From: Streptomyces sp. Je 1-79
GTDB lineage: Bacteria; Actinomycetota; Actinomycetes; Streptomycetales; Streptomycetaceae
Reading direction: 5' to 3'
Assembly (NCBI RefSeq): GCF_025195125.1
Contig: NZ_JAMGSL010000010.1
Location: 1-64,000, forward strand
Length of the DNA stretch: 64,000 bases
The notes beneath the pieces are model-generated. The model made no database searches. It worked only from the letters and a program-made list of their open reading frames with translations, and was not told the DNA's origin. This document shows positions 23,783-32,533 of the stretch, one piece after another. The position numbers were made by a program, and so were the translations under genes. The first letter of the stretch is position 1. Every line of letters starts with the position of its first letter.

Positions 23783-25129
23783 GTGTCTGCTTCGAAGAAG
23801 ACCGCTTGGGCGGTCACCGCTGCTGCGCTGCTCCCCCTTCTGACCGCCGCCCCCGCCCTCGCGGACACGGTGGACAACAAGGAGGAGAAGCAGCCCAAGC
23901 CGCCCGCCCGGATGTCGTCCGTGGGCGGAACGCTGCTCGCCGTGCCCGGCACGCAGGTGAAGCTCGGGCCCGGCGCTCCGGTGCTGCCCAAGGAGCTCAG
24001 CGCACGGTCGTGGATCGTCGCGGACGCGGAGACCGGTCACGTGCTCGCCTCGCACAACGCCCACTGGCCCCTCGCTCCCGCCTCCACGCTCAAGATGCTC
24101 TTCGCGGACACGGTCCTGCCCAAGTTCCCCAGGACGGCGACCCACACCGTCACACCGCAGGATCTGGCCGGTGTCGGCGCGGGCTCCAGTCTCGTCGGGA
24201 TCAAGGAGAAGCAGACCTACACCGTCCACGACCTCTGGCTCGGTGTCTTCCTTCGCTCCGGCAACGACGCCGTGCGCGTGCTCTCCGCGATGAACGGCGG
24301 CCTCGGGCAGACCGTCGAGGACATGAACGCCCGCGCCGACGAGCTCCAGGCGCTCGACACCCACGTCGAGTCGCCGGACGGCTACGACGCCCCGGGCCAG
24401 GTCTCGTCCGCGTACGACCTCACGCTGATCGCCCGCAGCGGTATGCAGAAGCCGGACTTCCGGGAGTACGCCGCGACGGCCCGCGCCGCGTTCCCCGGTG
24501 AGCAGAAGCCGGGCAAGAAGCGCGAGACGTTCGAGATCCAGAACACGAACCGGCTGCTGACCGGCGCCCTGGGCATCGCGCCGTACCAGGGCATCGCCGG
24601 CGTCAAGAACGGCAACACCACGCACGCCGGCTCGACCTTCACCGGCGTTGCGGAGCGCAACGGCAAAGTCCTGCTCGTGACGGTGCTGAACCCGTCCTCC
24701 AAGGAGCAGCACGCGGTCTACAAGGAGACCGCCCGGCTCCTCGACTGGGGCTTCGCCGCGGCCGGGAAGGTACAGCCGGTCGGCGAGCTGGTCCCGCCGA
24801 AGTCCGCCCGTACGAACCCGACCGCCGAGGGCGACGGCTCGTCGCCGGCGCCGGGCGAGAACGCGCCGGGCTCGGACACCGCCAAGGCCGCCGCCGCGGA
24901 GAAGTCCGGTGGCGTCGGGGTGGCCCTCGGCGTGGTCGGCGGCGTCCTGGTGCTGCTCGCGGGTGGCGTCCTGCTCGTCAACCGCCGCTGGCCGCTGCCG
25001 GAGCTGGTCCGTCGCCGTCCCCGGACGGACGCGCCCGCCGGTTCCGACACCTCTACCGGTCCGGACGCCCCTGCTGGTCCGGGTTCCCCTCCTGCTCCGG
25101 GCGCTCCGGCTGGTCCGGGCGCTCCGTAG
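23783..25129 (+). CDS. D-alanyl-D-alanine carboxypeptidase (peptidase S11, low-mass PBP)
   Basis: The 448-residue envelope enzyme trims the terminal D-Ala of peptidoglycan stem peptides. It has a signal peptide (about 1-28, ending APALA). The active-site serine lies in STLK (Ser101-Lys104), the second motif is SGN (159-161), and the third is KNG (275-277) in place of the usual KTG. A Pro/Ala linker, a C-terminal membrane helix (VALGVVGGVLVLLAGGVLLV) and a repetitive Pro/Gly/Ala tail follow. The GTG start has no obvious ribosome-binding site. The tail overlaps the opposite-strand YihY gene. Confidence 0.93.
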   Translation: MSASKKTAWAVTAAALLPLLTAAPALADTVDNKEEKQPKPPARMSSVGGTLLAVPGTQVKLGPGAPVLPKELSARSWIVADAETGHVLASHNAHWPLAPASTLKMLFADTVLPKFPRTATHTVTPQDLAGVGAGSSLVGIKEKQTYTVHDLWLGVFLRSGNDAVRVLSAMNGGLGQTVEDMNARADELQALDTHVESPDGYDAPGQVSSAYDLTLIARSGMQKPDFREYAATARAAFPGEQKPGKKRETFEIQNTNRLLTGALGIAPYQGIAGVKNGNTTHAGSTFTGVAERNGKVLLVTVLNPSSKEQHAVYKETARLLDWGFAAAGKVQPVGELVPPKSARTNPTAEGDGSSPAPGENAPGSDTAKAAAAEKSGGVGVALGVVGGVLVLLAGGVLLVNRRWPLPELVRRRPRTDAPAGSDTSTGPDAPAGPGSPPAPGAPAGPGAP

Positions 25130-26000
25130 GCTCCGAGTCCGCCGGCCCGGAACGTGAACCCGTGGCCGTCCAGGCGGAGCAGAAGAGCAGGAGCTTCGCG
25201 GTGAAGTTGATCCAGAGCAGCAGCGCGACCGGGACGCCGAACGCGCCGTACATCGACTTCCCCGCGACGTCCCGCATATAGCCGCCGATCAGCAGCTTCA
25301 GCAGCTCGAAGCCGATCGCTCCGATCACCGCCGCCACCACCAGGCGGCGGCGCGGCGGATGGACGTCGGGGAGCAGCGTCAGCAGGTAGAGCAGGACGAG
25401 GAAGCCCGCGGCGGCGGCGACGGCGACGGAGGCCACCTGGAGCAGGATCCCGGTGGCCCCTTCGCCCGAGATGCCGACCCGGTCGGCGCTCCAGCCGACC
25501 GCGGTGGAACCGAGCCAGGAGGCGGCGAGCGAGCAGAGGCCGACCCCGCCGAGGCCGAACAGCACGAGCGCGTCCTTGCCCTTGCGTACGAAGGGATTGC
25601 CCTCGTCCTGGTCGTCGAGGCCCCACACCGCGCGCAGACACTCACGCATCGAGCCGACCCAGCCGATGCCGGTGAAGAGCAGCAGCGCGCCGGCGACGAG
25701 GCCGATCGTGCCCGCGTTGTCCACGAGCCCGCCGATGTTGAGCTGGTCGGAGATGCCGGGGACCTGGTCGGAGACCTTGTCCTCGATCTTGTCCAGCTGC
25801 TCCTGGCTGAGCAGCGCGGCGCCGACCGCGGCGGCGACGGCGATCAGGGGGAACAGCGCGAGGAAGCTGATGAAGGTGATGGCGGCGGCGAGCCGGGTCC
25901 AGTGGGCGGCATCGAGGGTCTCGTACGAACGCCAGGCGTGCGTCCGCATGAGCCGGGCGACCCAGGGGCCGATGACGGGGAGCTTGGTCAACCAGTCCAT
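25053..26000 (-). CDS. YihY/BrkB family membrane protein
   Basis: The 315-residue protein has six membrane segments. The family start AWRSYETLDAAHWTRLAAAITFISFLALFPLIAV is present, followed by GWVGSMRECLRAVWG and the late SMYGAFGVPVALLLWINFTAKLLLF. These proteins were once called ribonuclease BN but are now seen as membrane proteins of unknown function. The charged tail is Pro/Glu/Gln/Asp-rich and encoded antisense to the carboxypeptidase tail (77 bases overlap). Confidence 0.9.
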   Translation of the reverse strand: MDWLTKLPVIGPWVARLMRTHAWRSYETLDAAHWTRLAAAITFISFLALFPLIAVAAAVGAALLSQEQLDKIEDKVSDQVPGISDQLNIGGLVDNAGTIGLVAGALLLFTGIGWVGSMRECLRAVWGLDDQDEGNPFVRKGKDALVLFGLGGVGLCSLAASWLGSTAVGWSADRVGISGEGATGILLQVASVAVAAAAGFLVLLYLLTLLPDVHPPRRRLVVAAVIGAIGFELLKLLIGGYMRDVAGKSMYGAFGVPVALLLWINFTAKLLLFCSAWTATGSRSGPADSEPTERPDQPERPEQEGNPDQQGRPDR

Positions 26001-26149
26001 GTCGTACGCGTACCCCTTGATCCACCGTTAGTCCGGAAGACGAGCGTCAAGGTCCCCCAGAATCGCAGACACCCGACCGGAACCCTGCTGTTGGCGGCGC
26101 CGAGTCCTGACCTCGTGTCGGCGGGCGCCGAGGTGGGGCCCGGCCGCCC

Positions 26150-27118
26150 TCAGAGGTCCGTGACCGCCATGCCGTACATCGCCGCCCAGACCAGGCCGAT
26201 GACCGCGAGGGGACGGTCCCGCAGGACGACGTCCTCGGGGGCGCCGGCGGAGCCGCGGTCGGCGAAGACGGCGTAGCGCAGTACGGCGAGGATGAAGGCG
26301 ATCATGGAGAGCTGGCGCCAGGGCAGCAGGGAGCCGGTGGCGACGCCGCCGCTCTCCAGGGCCCACAGGCAGTAGCCGAGGACGGCGACCCCGGCCGCCA
26401 ACTGCCAGACGAAGCGCAGGTATCCGGTCGTGTACTGGGTGAGCAGCGCGCGGGTCGCGCCCCGCGCGTCCTCCATCTGGACGGCCTCGGAGTAGCGCTT
26501 GGCGGCGACCATGAAGAGCGCGCCGAAGCCGGTGGTGATCAGGAACCAGCGGGAGAGCGGGATCGCCAGCGCGACCCCGCCGATCATGGCCCGCATCAGG
26601 AAGCCTGTGGTGACGACCGCGAGGTCGACGACGAGGACGTGCTTGAGACGCAGGCAGTACGCGCACTGCATGACGAGGTACGCGATGAGGAGCGCGGCGG
26701 TCATCGCGTTGCACAGGACCGCGCTCGCGACGGCTGCCGCGAGGGCGAGGAGGGCGCCGGTGACGTACGCGAGGGGTACGGGCACGAGACCGGCGGCCAC
26801 GGGGCGCCGGCGCTTGACGGGGTGGGCGCGGTCGGCGGCGGCGTCGCGGGCGTCGTTGAGCAGGTAGACGGCGGAGGCGGCTGCCGTGAACAGGACGAAG
26901 ACGAGGGCGAGTCGGACGGCGGTGTGCCAGGAGACGAGCTCCCCCGCGGCGACGGGCGCGGCGACGACGAGCACGTTCTTGACCCACTGCCGGGGGCGCG
27001 CGGTCCTGACGAGCCCGGCGGCCACCGCGTACGCCCGCCGTCCACCGCGCCCGCGCGGCCGTTCCCGTACGGCGACGGGCTTGTCGAGCACGGCACCGCC
27101 GACGGCCCGCTCAGCCAC
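26150..27118 (-). CDS. Decaprenyl-phosphate phosphoribosyltransferase-like UbiA prenyltransferase
   Basis: The 322-residue membrane enzyme has about nine helices. The first Asp-rich motif is N88-D-A-R-D92-xxx-D96, and RPRQWVKNVLVVAAP is the typical N-terminal stretch of the Rv3806c group. That group transfers phosphoribose from PRPP to decaprenyl phosphate, the first committed step to DPA. The first codons overlap the PAP2 stop by 8 bases, and dprE1 and dprE2 homologues are next door, which supports this role over quinone synthesis. Confidence 0.85.
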   Translation of the reverse strand: MAERAVGGAVLDKPVAVRERPRGRGGRRAYAVAAGLVRTARPRQWVKNVLVVAAPVAAGELVSWHTAVRLALVFVLFTAAASAVYLLNDARDAAADRAHPVKRRRPVAAGLVPVPLAYVTGALLALAAAVASAVLCNAMTAALLIAYLVMQCAYCLRLKHVLVVDLAVVTTGFLMRAMIGGVALAIPLSRWFLITTGFGALFMVAAKRYSEAVQMEDARGATRALLTQYTTGYLRFVWQLAAGVAVLGYCLWALESGGVATGSLLPWRQLSMIAFILAVLRYAVFADRGSAGAPEDVVLRDRPLAVIGLVWAAMYGMAVTDL

Positions 27119-27695
27119 GACGCCCGCCGTGAAGCAGGGTCGCCACGCGCGCGTGGGGCGGTGGGGCCGCGGGGCCGGGCGGGCGTAGCCAGGGGCGGCC
27201 CAGCGTGGCCGTCGCCGCGCCCAGGAGCGCGCCGGCCGCCACGTCCGTCGGGTAGTGGACGCCGACGATCAGCCGGGAGACGCACATCGCGGCCGCCGCG
27301 GGGGCGGCGACGCGGCGGGCCCCCGGGTGCAGGGCGCCGAAGGCGACGGCCGCCGCGGCGGCGGAGGTCGCGTGGGAGCTGGGGAAGGAGTGCAGGCCCG
27401 CCGTGCGGACCAGGGGCTCGTACGCCGCCGCCCCGGGCCTCGGCCGCCGGACCACCCGCTTGACGCCCATGCTCGCCAGATGCGCACCGGCGACCAGGGC
27501 CGTGCCGCGCAGCCAGCCGGTCCGCCGGTCCCGGTCCACCGCCGCGCCGGTGAGCCCGGCGGCGAGCCAGAGGGCGCCGTGCTCGCCGCCGAAGGACAGC
27601 GCGCGGGCGGCCGTCGCCACGGGCGCGTGGCGCCCGCAGGCGCGCAGGACGGCCAGGAGTCTCCTCTCGGCCCCGGCCCAGTCCGCGTATCGCAT
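27111..27695 (-). CDS. PAP2-family phosphatase, probable decaprenylphosphoryl-5-phosphoribose phosphatase
   Basis: The 194-residue membrane phosphatase has all three PAP2 motifs: KRVVRRPRP (79-87), PSSH (105-108), and SRLIVGVHYPTD (140-151) with the catalytic His147. In mycobacteria the equivalent gene (Rv3807c) lies beside the UbiA-type transferase and is proposed to remove the 5-phosphate. Here it is also adjacent, with overlapping reading frames. It is divergent from dprE1, with 171 bases between. ATG at 27695 was chosen as the conserved start. Confidence 0.85.
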   Translation of the reverse strand: MRYADWAGAERRLLAVLRACGRHAPVATAARALSFGGEHGALWLAAGLTGAAVDRDRRTGWLRGTALVAGAHLASMGVKRVVRRPRPGAAAYEPLVRTAGLHSFPSSHATSAAAAAVAFGALHPGARRVAAPAAAAMCVSRLIVGVHYPTDVAAGALLGAATATLGRPWLRPPGPAAPPPHARVATLLHGGRRG

Positions 27696-27866
27696 CGGCT
27701 CCGCCTCCCCGGTTGTCGGTGGACTCCTCCGTCGACCCGGGGTGACTCTGACCCGGCGGCCCGGCGACCGCACGGCAATCTTTCCTGACACTCCTTTAAT
27801 CACCCATTTGGCGAACCGAAGAGCAAACCCGGCATAACGCATAGACGGGGCGATACGGTCGCCCTC

Positions 27867-29231
27867 ATGGCTGCCCACTCCGACGTCGAGCCCCTCACCG
27901 GCTGGGGACGCACCGCCCCCACCCTCGCGCGCGTGCACCGCCCCCGGACCTACGAGGAGGCCTCCGAAGTCGTCCGCTCCTGCGGCGCCCGCGGCTCCAT
28001 CGCACGCGGTCTCGGCCGCGCCTACGGCGACGCCGCGCAGAACGCCGGTGGCTCCGTCCTCGACATGACCGGCCTCGACCGCATCCGCTCGGTCGACGCC
28101 GTCGAGGGTCTCGTCGTCTGCGACGCCGGTGTCAGCCTGCACCGCCTGATGGAGGTCCTGCTGCCGCTCGGCTGGTTCGTCCCCGTCACCCCCGGGACCC
28201 GCTACGTCACCGTCGGCGGCGCGATCGGCGCCGACATCCACGGCAAGAACCACCACGTCTCCGGCTCGTTCAGCCGCCATGTGACCGCTCTCGAACTCCT
28301 CACCGCCGACGGGGAGATCCACACCGTCGTCCCCGGCACCGACCTCTTCGACGCCACCACCGGCGGCATGGGCCTGACGGGCGTGATCCTCTCCGCGACC
28401 CTCCGGCTGCTCCCCGTCGAGACCTCCCTGATGTCGGTCGACACCGAACGCGCCGCGGACCTCGACGAGCTGATGGCCCGGCTCACCTCCACCGACCACC
28501 GCCACCGCTACTCGGTCGCCTGGATCGACCTGCTGGCGCGCGGCGCCGCGACCGGCCGGTCCGTCCTCACCCGCGGCGACCACGCCCCGTACGACGCGAT
28601 CCCCCTCCGGGACCGCCGGGCCCGGCGCGCGCCCCTCGCCTTCCGGCCCGGCCGGCTGCCCGCCGCTCCCTCCCTCGTCCCCGAGGGGCTGCTCGGCCGC
28701 ACGACCGTCGGCGTGTTCAACGAGCTCTGGTACCGCGGGGCGCCCCGCCGCCGCACCGGCGAACTCCAGCGGTTGTCCGCCTTCTTCCACCCGCTGGACG
28801 GCGTCCCGCACTGGAACCGGATCTACGGGCGCGGCGGCTTCGTCCAGTACCAGTTCGTCGTCGGCCACGGGCACGAGGAGACCCTGCGCCGGATCGTGAA
28901 GCGCATCGCGCGCCGCGGCTGTCCGTCGTTCCTCGCCGTGCTGAAGCGCTTCGGCGCGGGCGACCCGGGGTGGCTCTCGTTCCCCGTGCCCGGCTGGACG
29001 CTCGCGCTCGACATCCCGGCCCGGCTCTCCGGTCTCGGCGCGTTCCTCGACGAGCTGGACGAGGAGGTGGCGGAGGCGGGCGGCCGGGTCTACCTCGCCA
29101 AGGACTCCCGGCTGCGGCCCGAGCTGCTGCACGCGATGTACCCGAGGCTCGCCGACTTCCGCGCGCTGCGGGCCACGCTCGACCCGCGGTCCGTCTTCAC
29201 CTCGGACCTCTCCCGTCGTCTCGCCCTCTGA
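27867..29231 (+). CDS. dprE1: Decaprenylphosphoryl-beta-D-ribose 2'-oxidase (DprE1-like)
   Basis: The 454-residue FAD enzyme oxidises the ribose of decaprenyl-phospho-ribose to the 2'-keto form. The FAD-binding segments RGLGRAYGDAAQNAGG and PGTRYVTVGGAIGADIHGKNHH match the mycobacterial enzyme. The C-terminal VYLAKDSRLRPELLHAMYPR contains the catalytic-site lysine. At the position of mycobacterial Cys387 (PGWNVCVDFP), the protein reads PGWTLALDIP, so Cys is replaced by Ala380 (codon 29004-29006). DprE2 follows after 25 bases. Confidence 0.92.
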   Translation: MAAHSDVEPLTGWGRTAPTLARVHRPRTYEEASEVVRSCGARGSIARGLGRAYGDAAQNAGGSVLDMTGLDRIRSVDAVEGLVVCDAGVSLHRLMEVLLPLGWFVPVTPGTRYVTVGGAIGADIHGKNHHVSGSFSRHVTALELLTADGEIHTVVPGTDLFDATTGGMGLTGVILSATLRLLPVETSLMSVDTERAADLDELMARLTSTDHRHRYSVAWIDLLARGAATGRSVLTRGDHAPYDAIPLRDRRARRAPLAFRPGRLPAAPSLVPEGLLGRTTVGVFNELWYRGAPRRRTGELQRLSAFFHPLDGVPHWNRIYGRGGFVQYQFVVGHGHEETLRRIVKRIARRGCPSFLAVLKRFGAGDPGWLSFPVPGWTLALDIPARLSGLGAFLDELDEEVAEAGGRVYLAKDSRLRPELLHAMYPRLADFRALRATLDPRSVFTSDLSRRLAL

Positions 29232-29256
29232 TTGCTCTCTGAGGAGTTTGATCGTC

Positions 29257-30012
29257 ATGAAGGACGCCTTCGGTGCCCCGCAGTCCCTGCTCCTGCTCGG
29301 CGGCACCTCCGAGATCGGGCTCGCCACGGCTCGCCGGCTGATCGCCCGCCGCACCCGTACGGTGTGGCTCGCCGGACGCCCCTCCCCCGGCCTCGCGGCC
29401 GCCGCCGACTCCCTGCGCGCGCTGGGCGCGGACGTGCGGACGGTGCCGTTCGACGCGCTCGACACCGACGCGCACGAGGAGCGGCTCGGCAAGATCTTCA
29501 CCGAGGGCGACGTCGACATGGTGCTGCTCGCCTTCGGGATCCTCGGCGACCAGGCGCACGACGAGGCCGATCCCCTGGCCGCCGTCCGGGTCGCCCAGAC
29601 CAACTACACGGGGGCGGTCTCGGCGGGCCTGGTCTGCGCGGGCGCGCTGCAGGCGCAGGGGCACGGCTCGCTGGTGGTGCTGTCGTCGGTGGCCGGCGAG
29701 CGCGCCCGCCGCGCGAACTTCATCTACGGCTCGTCCAAGGCCGGTCTCGACGCGTTCGCCCAGGGGCTCGGGGACGCGCTGCACGGGACCGGGGTGCACG
29801 TGATGGTCGTACGCCCCGGATTCGTACGGTCACGGATGACGACCGGGCTGGAGGAGGCGCCGCTGGCGACGACACCGGAGGCGGTCGCGACGGCGATCGA
29901 GCTGGGGCTGCGGCGGCGCTCGGAGACGGTGTGGGTGCCGGGGGCGCTGCGGATGGTGATGTCGGCGCTGCGGCACGTGCCGAGGGCGGTCTTCCGGCGA
30001 CTGCCGGTCTGA
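29257..30012 (+). CDS. dprE2: Decaprenylphospho-keto-ribose reductase (DprE2-like SDR)
   Basis: The 251-residue short-chain dehydrogenase would reduce the 2'-keto intermediate to decaprenyl-phospho-arabinose. It has a Rossmann start LLLLGGTSEIGLATARRL. The catalytic Ser is in VVLSSVAGER and the Tyr-Lys pair is Y-G-S-S-K in NFIYGSSKAGLDAF. The ATG at 29257 has GAGGAG ten bases upstream. It follows dprE1 in an operon, and the C-terminal MVMSALRHVPRAVFRRLPV is typical of the DprE2 group. Confidence 0.9.
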   Translation: MKDAFGAPQSLLLLGGTSEIGLATARRLIARRTRTVWLAGRPSPGLAAAADSLRALGADVRTVPFDALDTDAHEERLGKIFTEGDVDMVLLAFGILGDQAHDEADPLAAVRVAQTNYTGAVSAGLVCAGALQAQGHGSLVVLSSVAGERARRANFIYGSSKAGLDAFAQGLGDALHGTGVHVMVVRPGFVRSRMTTGLEEAPLATTPEAVATAIELGLRRRSETVWVPGALRMVMSALRHVPRAVFRRLPV

Positions 30013-30110
30013 CACCGGGAGCACGCGTCGGGGGGCGGGCGGCGGCAGCCGCAGGCCGGCCGGAGCGGGGCGGCCGGGGCGGGCCCCCGCGGACGGCCCG
30101 TCCGGGGCGG

Positions 30111-30704
30111 TCAGCCCGTCGTCGGGGTCGGTTCGTCGACCGGTGAGCAGCCCTGGGCCGGGACGGCGGAGACGGAGCGCCCGTCGCCGAACTCGTACAC
30201 GCGGAGCTTGCGCCACACCCCGTCCGCGCCCTGCTCGTACAGGGCGAAGGAGGAGCAGGTCCACGCGGCCTCGAAGTCGGCCAGCTCCGCGTAGGCGCGG
30301 TCCATCGCCTCCTCGGCGATGCCGTGCGCGACGGTGACGTGCGGGTGGTACGGGAACTGCAGCTCGCGCACGAGCGGCCCCGACTCGTCCCGCACCCGCT
30401 CCTGGAGCCAGGCACAGGCGGAGACGCCCTCGGCGAGCCTCACGTACACGACCGGCGACAGCGGGCGAAACGTTCCCGTACCGCTCAGCCGCACGGGGAA
30501 GGACCGGACGCCCGCCGCGACCTCGGCGAGGTGGGACTGGATCGCGGGCAGCCGCTCCTCGTCCACCTCGGTCGGCGGGACGAGGGTGACGTGCGTGGGA
30601 ATGCCATGGGCTGCGGGATCCCCGAAGCCCGCGCGCCGCTCCTGGAGCAGGCTGCCGTAGGGCTCCGGGACCGCGATCGAAACGCCGAGCGTTACGGTCC
30701 CCAC
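30111..30704 (-). CDS. 2H phosphoesterase / 2'-5' RNA ligase family protein
   Basis: The 197-residue cytosolic protein has the two HxT motifs of LigT-like 2H phosphoesterases: THVTLV (His38-x-Thr40) and HPHVTVA (His122-x-Thr124). Members act on cyclic phosphodiesters of RNA or nucleotides. The region before trpS is conserved in streptomycetes, but the physiological substrate is unknown. It is convergent with dprE2, and the 98-base gap is extremely GC-rich with no single clear hairpin. Confidence 0.88.
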   Translation of the reverse strand: MGTVTLGVSIAVPEPYGSLLQERRAGFGDPAAHGIPTHVTLVPPTEVDEERLPAIQSHLAEVAAGVRSFPVRLSGTGTFRPLSPVVYVRLAEGVSACAWLQERVRDESGPLVRELQFPYHPHVTVAHGIAEEAMDRAYAELADFEAAWTCSSFALYEQGADGVWRKLRVYEFGDGRSVSAVPAQGCSPVDEPTPTTG

Positions 30705-30741
30705 GTCGTTCTCCTCCGTAGTCGTGTCATGTCGGGCGAAT

Positions 30742-30776
30742 GGTGGTGCAGCCGCCAGTGTGCGGCCTGCACCACC
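30742..30776 (-). terminator. Terminator after trpS
   Basis: A long stem (GGTGGTGCAGCCGC at 30742-30755 with GCGGCCTGCACCACC at 30762-30776, one bulged C) and 6-base loop begin 22 bases beyond the trpS stop, before the next minus-strand gene. Confidence 0.8.
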
Positions 30777-30798
30777 CCTGAGGCCAGAGTCCTCGGAC

Positions 30799-31866
30799 TC
30801 AGTGCTTCGCGGGCAGGAAGCCCATCCGCTCGTACGTCTGCGCCAGGGTCTCCGCGGCGACCGCGCGGGCCTTCTCCGCGCCCTTGGCCAGGAGTGAGTC
30901 CAGCGTCTCCGGGTCGTCCAGGTATTCCTGCGTACGGGTCCGGAACGGCGTGACGAACTCCACCATGACCTCGGCCAGGTCGGTCTTCAGCGCGCCGTAC
31001 ATCTTGCCCTCGTAGCTCTTCTCCAGGTCGGGGACGCTGGTGCCGGTGAGCGTGGACATGATCCCGAGCAGGTTGGAGACGCCGGGCTTGTTCTCCGGGT
31101 CGAAACGGATGACCGTGTCGGTGTCGGTCACTGCGCTCTTGACCTTCTTCGCCGTCACCTTCGGATCGTCGAGGAGGTTGATCAGCCCCTTCGGCGTGGA
31201 CGCCGACTTGGACATCTTGATCGACGGGTCCTGAAGGTCGTAGATCTTCCCCGTCTCCTTCAGGATGTACGGCGCCGGGATCGTGAACGTCTCACCGAAG
31301 CGGCCGTTGAACCGCTCCGCGAGGTCGCGGGTCAGCTCGATGTGCTGGCGCTGGTCCTCACCCACCGGGACCTGGTCGGCCTGGTAGAGCAGGATGTCGG
31401 CGACCTGGAGGATCGGGTACGTGAAGAGACCGACGGTGGCCCGGTCGGCGCCCTGCTTCGCGGACTTGTCCTTGAACTGCGTCATCCGGGAGGCCTCGCC
31501 GAAGCCGGTGAGGCAGTTCATGACCCAGCCGAGCTGCGCGTGCTCGGGCACGTGGCTCTGGACGAAGAGGGTGCACCGCTCCGGGTCGAGGCCGGCGGCG
31601 AGCAGCTGCGCGGCGGCGAGCCGGGTGTTGGAGCGGAGCTCCGCCGGGTCCTGCGGGACCGTGATCGCGTGCAGGTCCACCACCATGTAGAAGGCGTCGT
31701 GGGACTCCTGCAGCGCGACCCACTGACGGACCGCACCGAGGTAGTTGCCGAGGTGGAACGAGCCTGCGGTGGGCTGGATTCCGGAGAGCACTCGCGGACG
31801 TTGCTGCATGGCGAAGCCATTCCCCTGGGGGTGGTGGTGGGCGACGGGCGGGCTGTCAGAGGCCAT
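30799..31866 (-). CDS. trpS: Tryptophanyl-tRNA synthetase
   Basis: The 355-residue class I synthetase charges tRNA-Trp. The HIGH-like motif is GSFHLGNYLG and the KMSKS loop is intact. The dimer and tryptophan-site region VGLFTYPILQVADILLYQADQVPVGEDQRQHIELTRDLAERFN is also clear. The ATG at 31866 is used here; an internal ATG at 31809 (MQQRPRVLSG) would give the common 336-residue length. S. coelicolor also has a second, stress-related copy; this context matches the housekeeping copy. Divergent from an ECF sigma gene. Confidence 0.95.
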   Translation of the reverse strand: MASDSPPVAHHHPQGNGFAMQQRPRVLSGIQPTAGSFHLGNYLGAVRQWVALQESHDAFYMVVDLHAITVPQDPAELRSNTRLAAAQLLAAGLDPERCTLFVQSHVPEHAQLGWVMNCLTGFGEASRMTQFKDKSAKQGADRATVGLFTYPILQVADILLYQADQVPVGEDQRQHIELTRDLAERFNGRFGETFTIPAPYILKETGKIYDLQDPSIKMSKSASTPKGLINLLDDPKVTAKKVKSAVTDTDTVIRFDPENKPGVSNLLGIMSTLTGTSVPDLEKSYEGKMYGALKTDLAEVMVEFVTPFRTRTQEYLDDPETLDSLLAKGAEKARAVAAETLAQTYERMGFLPAKH

Positions 31867-31969
31867 GCCCACATTCTCTCAGGTGCCGGAACTGATTCCG
31901 GACTGGGAACCGATCCTGTTCTGCCGGTGTATCAAAGGTGTGAGGACGCTGGAGGGGGGCCGGGTCGTC

Positions 31970-32533
31970 GTGGACGAGGCCGAGGCCGCGGTGATCGCTC
32001 GCGTGCGCGCCGGGGAGCCGGAGGCGTACGCGACGCTGGTCCGCGCGCACACGGCGGTCGCGCTGAGAGCGGCGGTGGCGTGCGGCGCGGGCCCGGATGC
32101 CGAGGACGTGGTGCAGCAGGCCTTCTTCAAGGCGTACCGCTCGCTGGGGCGGTTCAAGGAGGGGGCGGCGTTCCGCCCGTGGCTGCTGCGGATCGTGGTC
32201 AATGAGACGAGGAACACAGTCCGCGCCGCGGGCCGGCAGCGGGCGGTCGCGGGGCGGGAGGCGGAGCTGCTGGCCTCCGAGCCGCTGATACCGGACGGGG
32301 CGGACCCGGCGGTGGCGGCCGAGGAGCAGGAGAGGCGCCGTCAGCTGCTCGCGGCCCTGGACGGACTGAGCGAGGACCACCGGCAGGTGGTGATCCACCG
32401 GTATCTGCTGGAGCTGGACGAGACGGAGACGGCGGCCGCGCTGGGCTGGCCGCGCGGGACGGTGAAGTCCCGGCTGAGCCGCGCGCTGAAGCGGCTCGGG
32501 CCGGTCCTGGAGGGAGGTGACGAGCATGCGTGA
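31970..32533 (+). CDS. ECF-type RNA polymerase sigma factor
   Basis: The protein has 187 residues from the GTG at 31970, which lies about 10 bases after GGAGGGGGG; an upstream in-frame GTG (31940) is possible. Region 2 contains DAEDVVQQAFFKAYRSLGRFKEGAAFRPWLLRIVVNETRN. Region 4 contains LSEDHRQVVIHRYLLELDETETAAALGWPRGTVKSRLSRALKRL. It overlaps the next gene by 8 bases, forming a sigma/anti-sigma pair. Confidence 0.92.
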   Translation: MDEAEAAVIARVRAGEPEAYATLVRAHTAVALRAAVACGAGPDAEDVVQQAFFKAYRSLGRFKEGAAFRPWLLRIVVNETRNTVRAAGRQRAVAGREAELLASEPLIPDGADPAVAAEEQERRRQLLAALDGLSEDHRQVVIHRYLLELDETETAAALGWPRGTVKSRLSRALKRLGPVLEGGDEHA

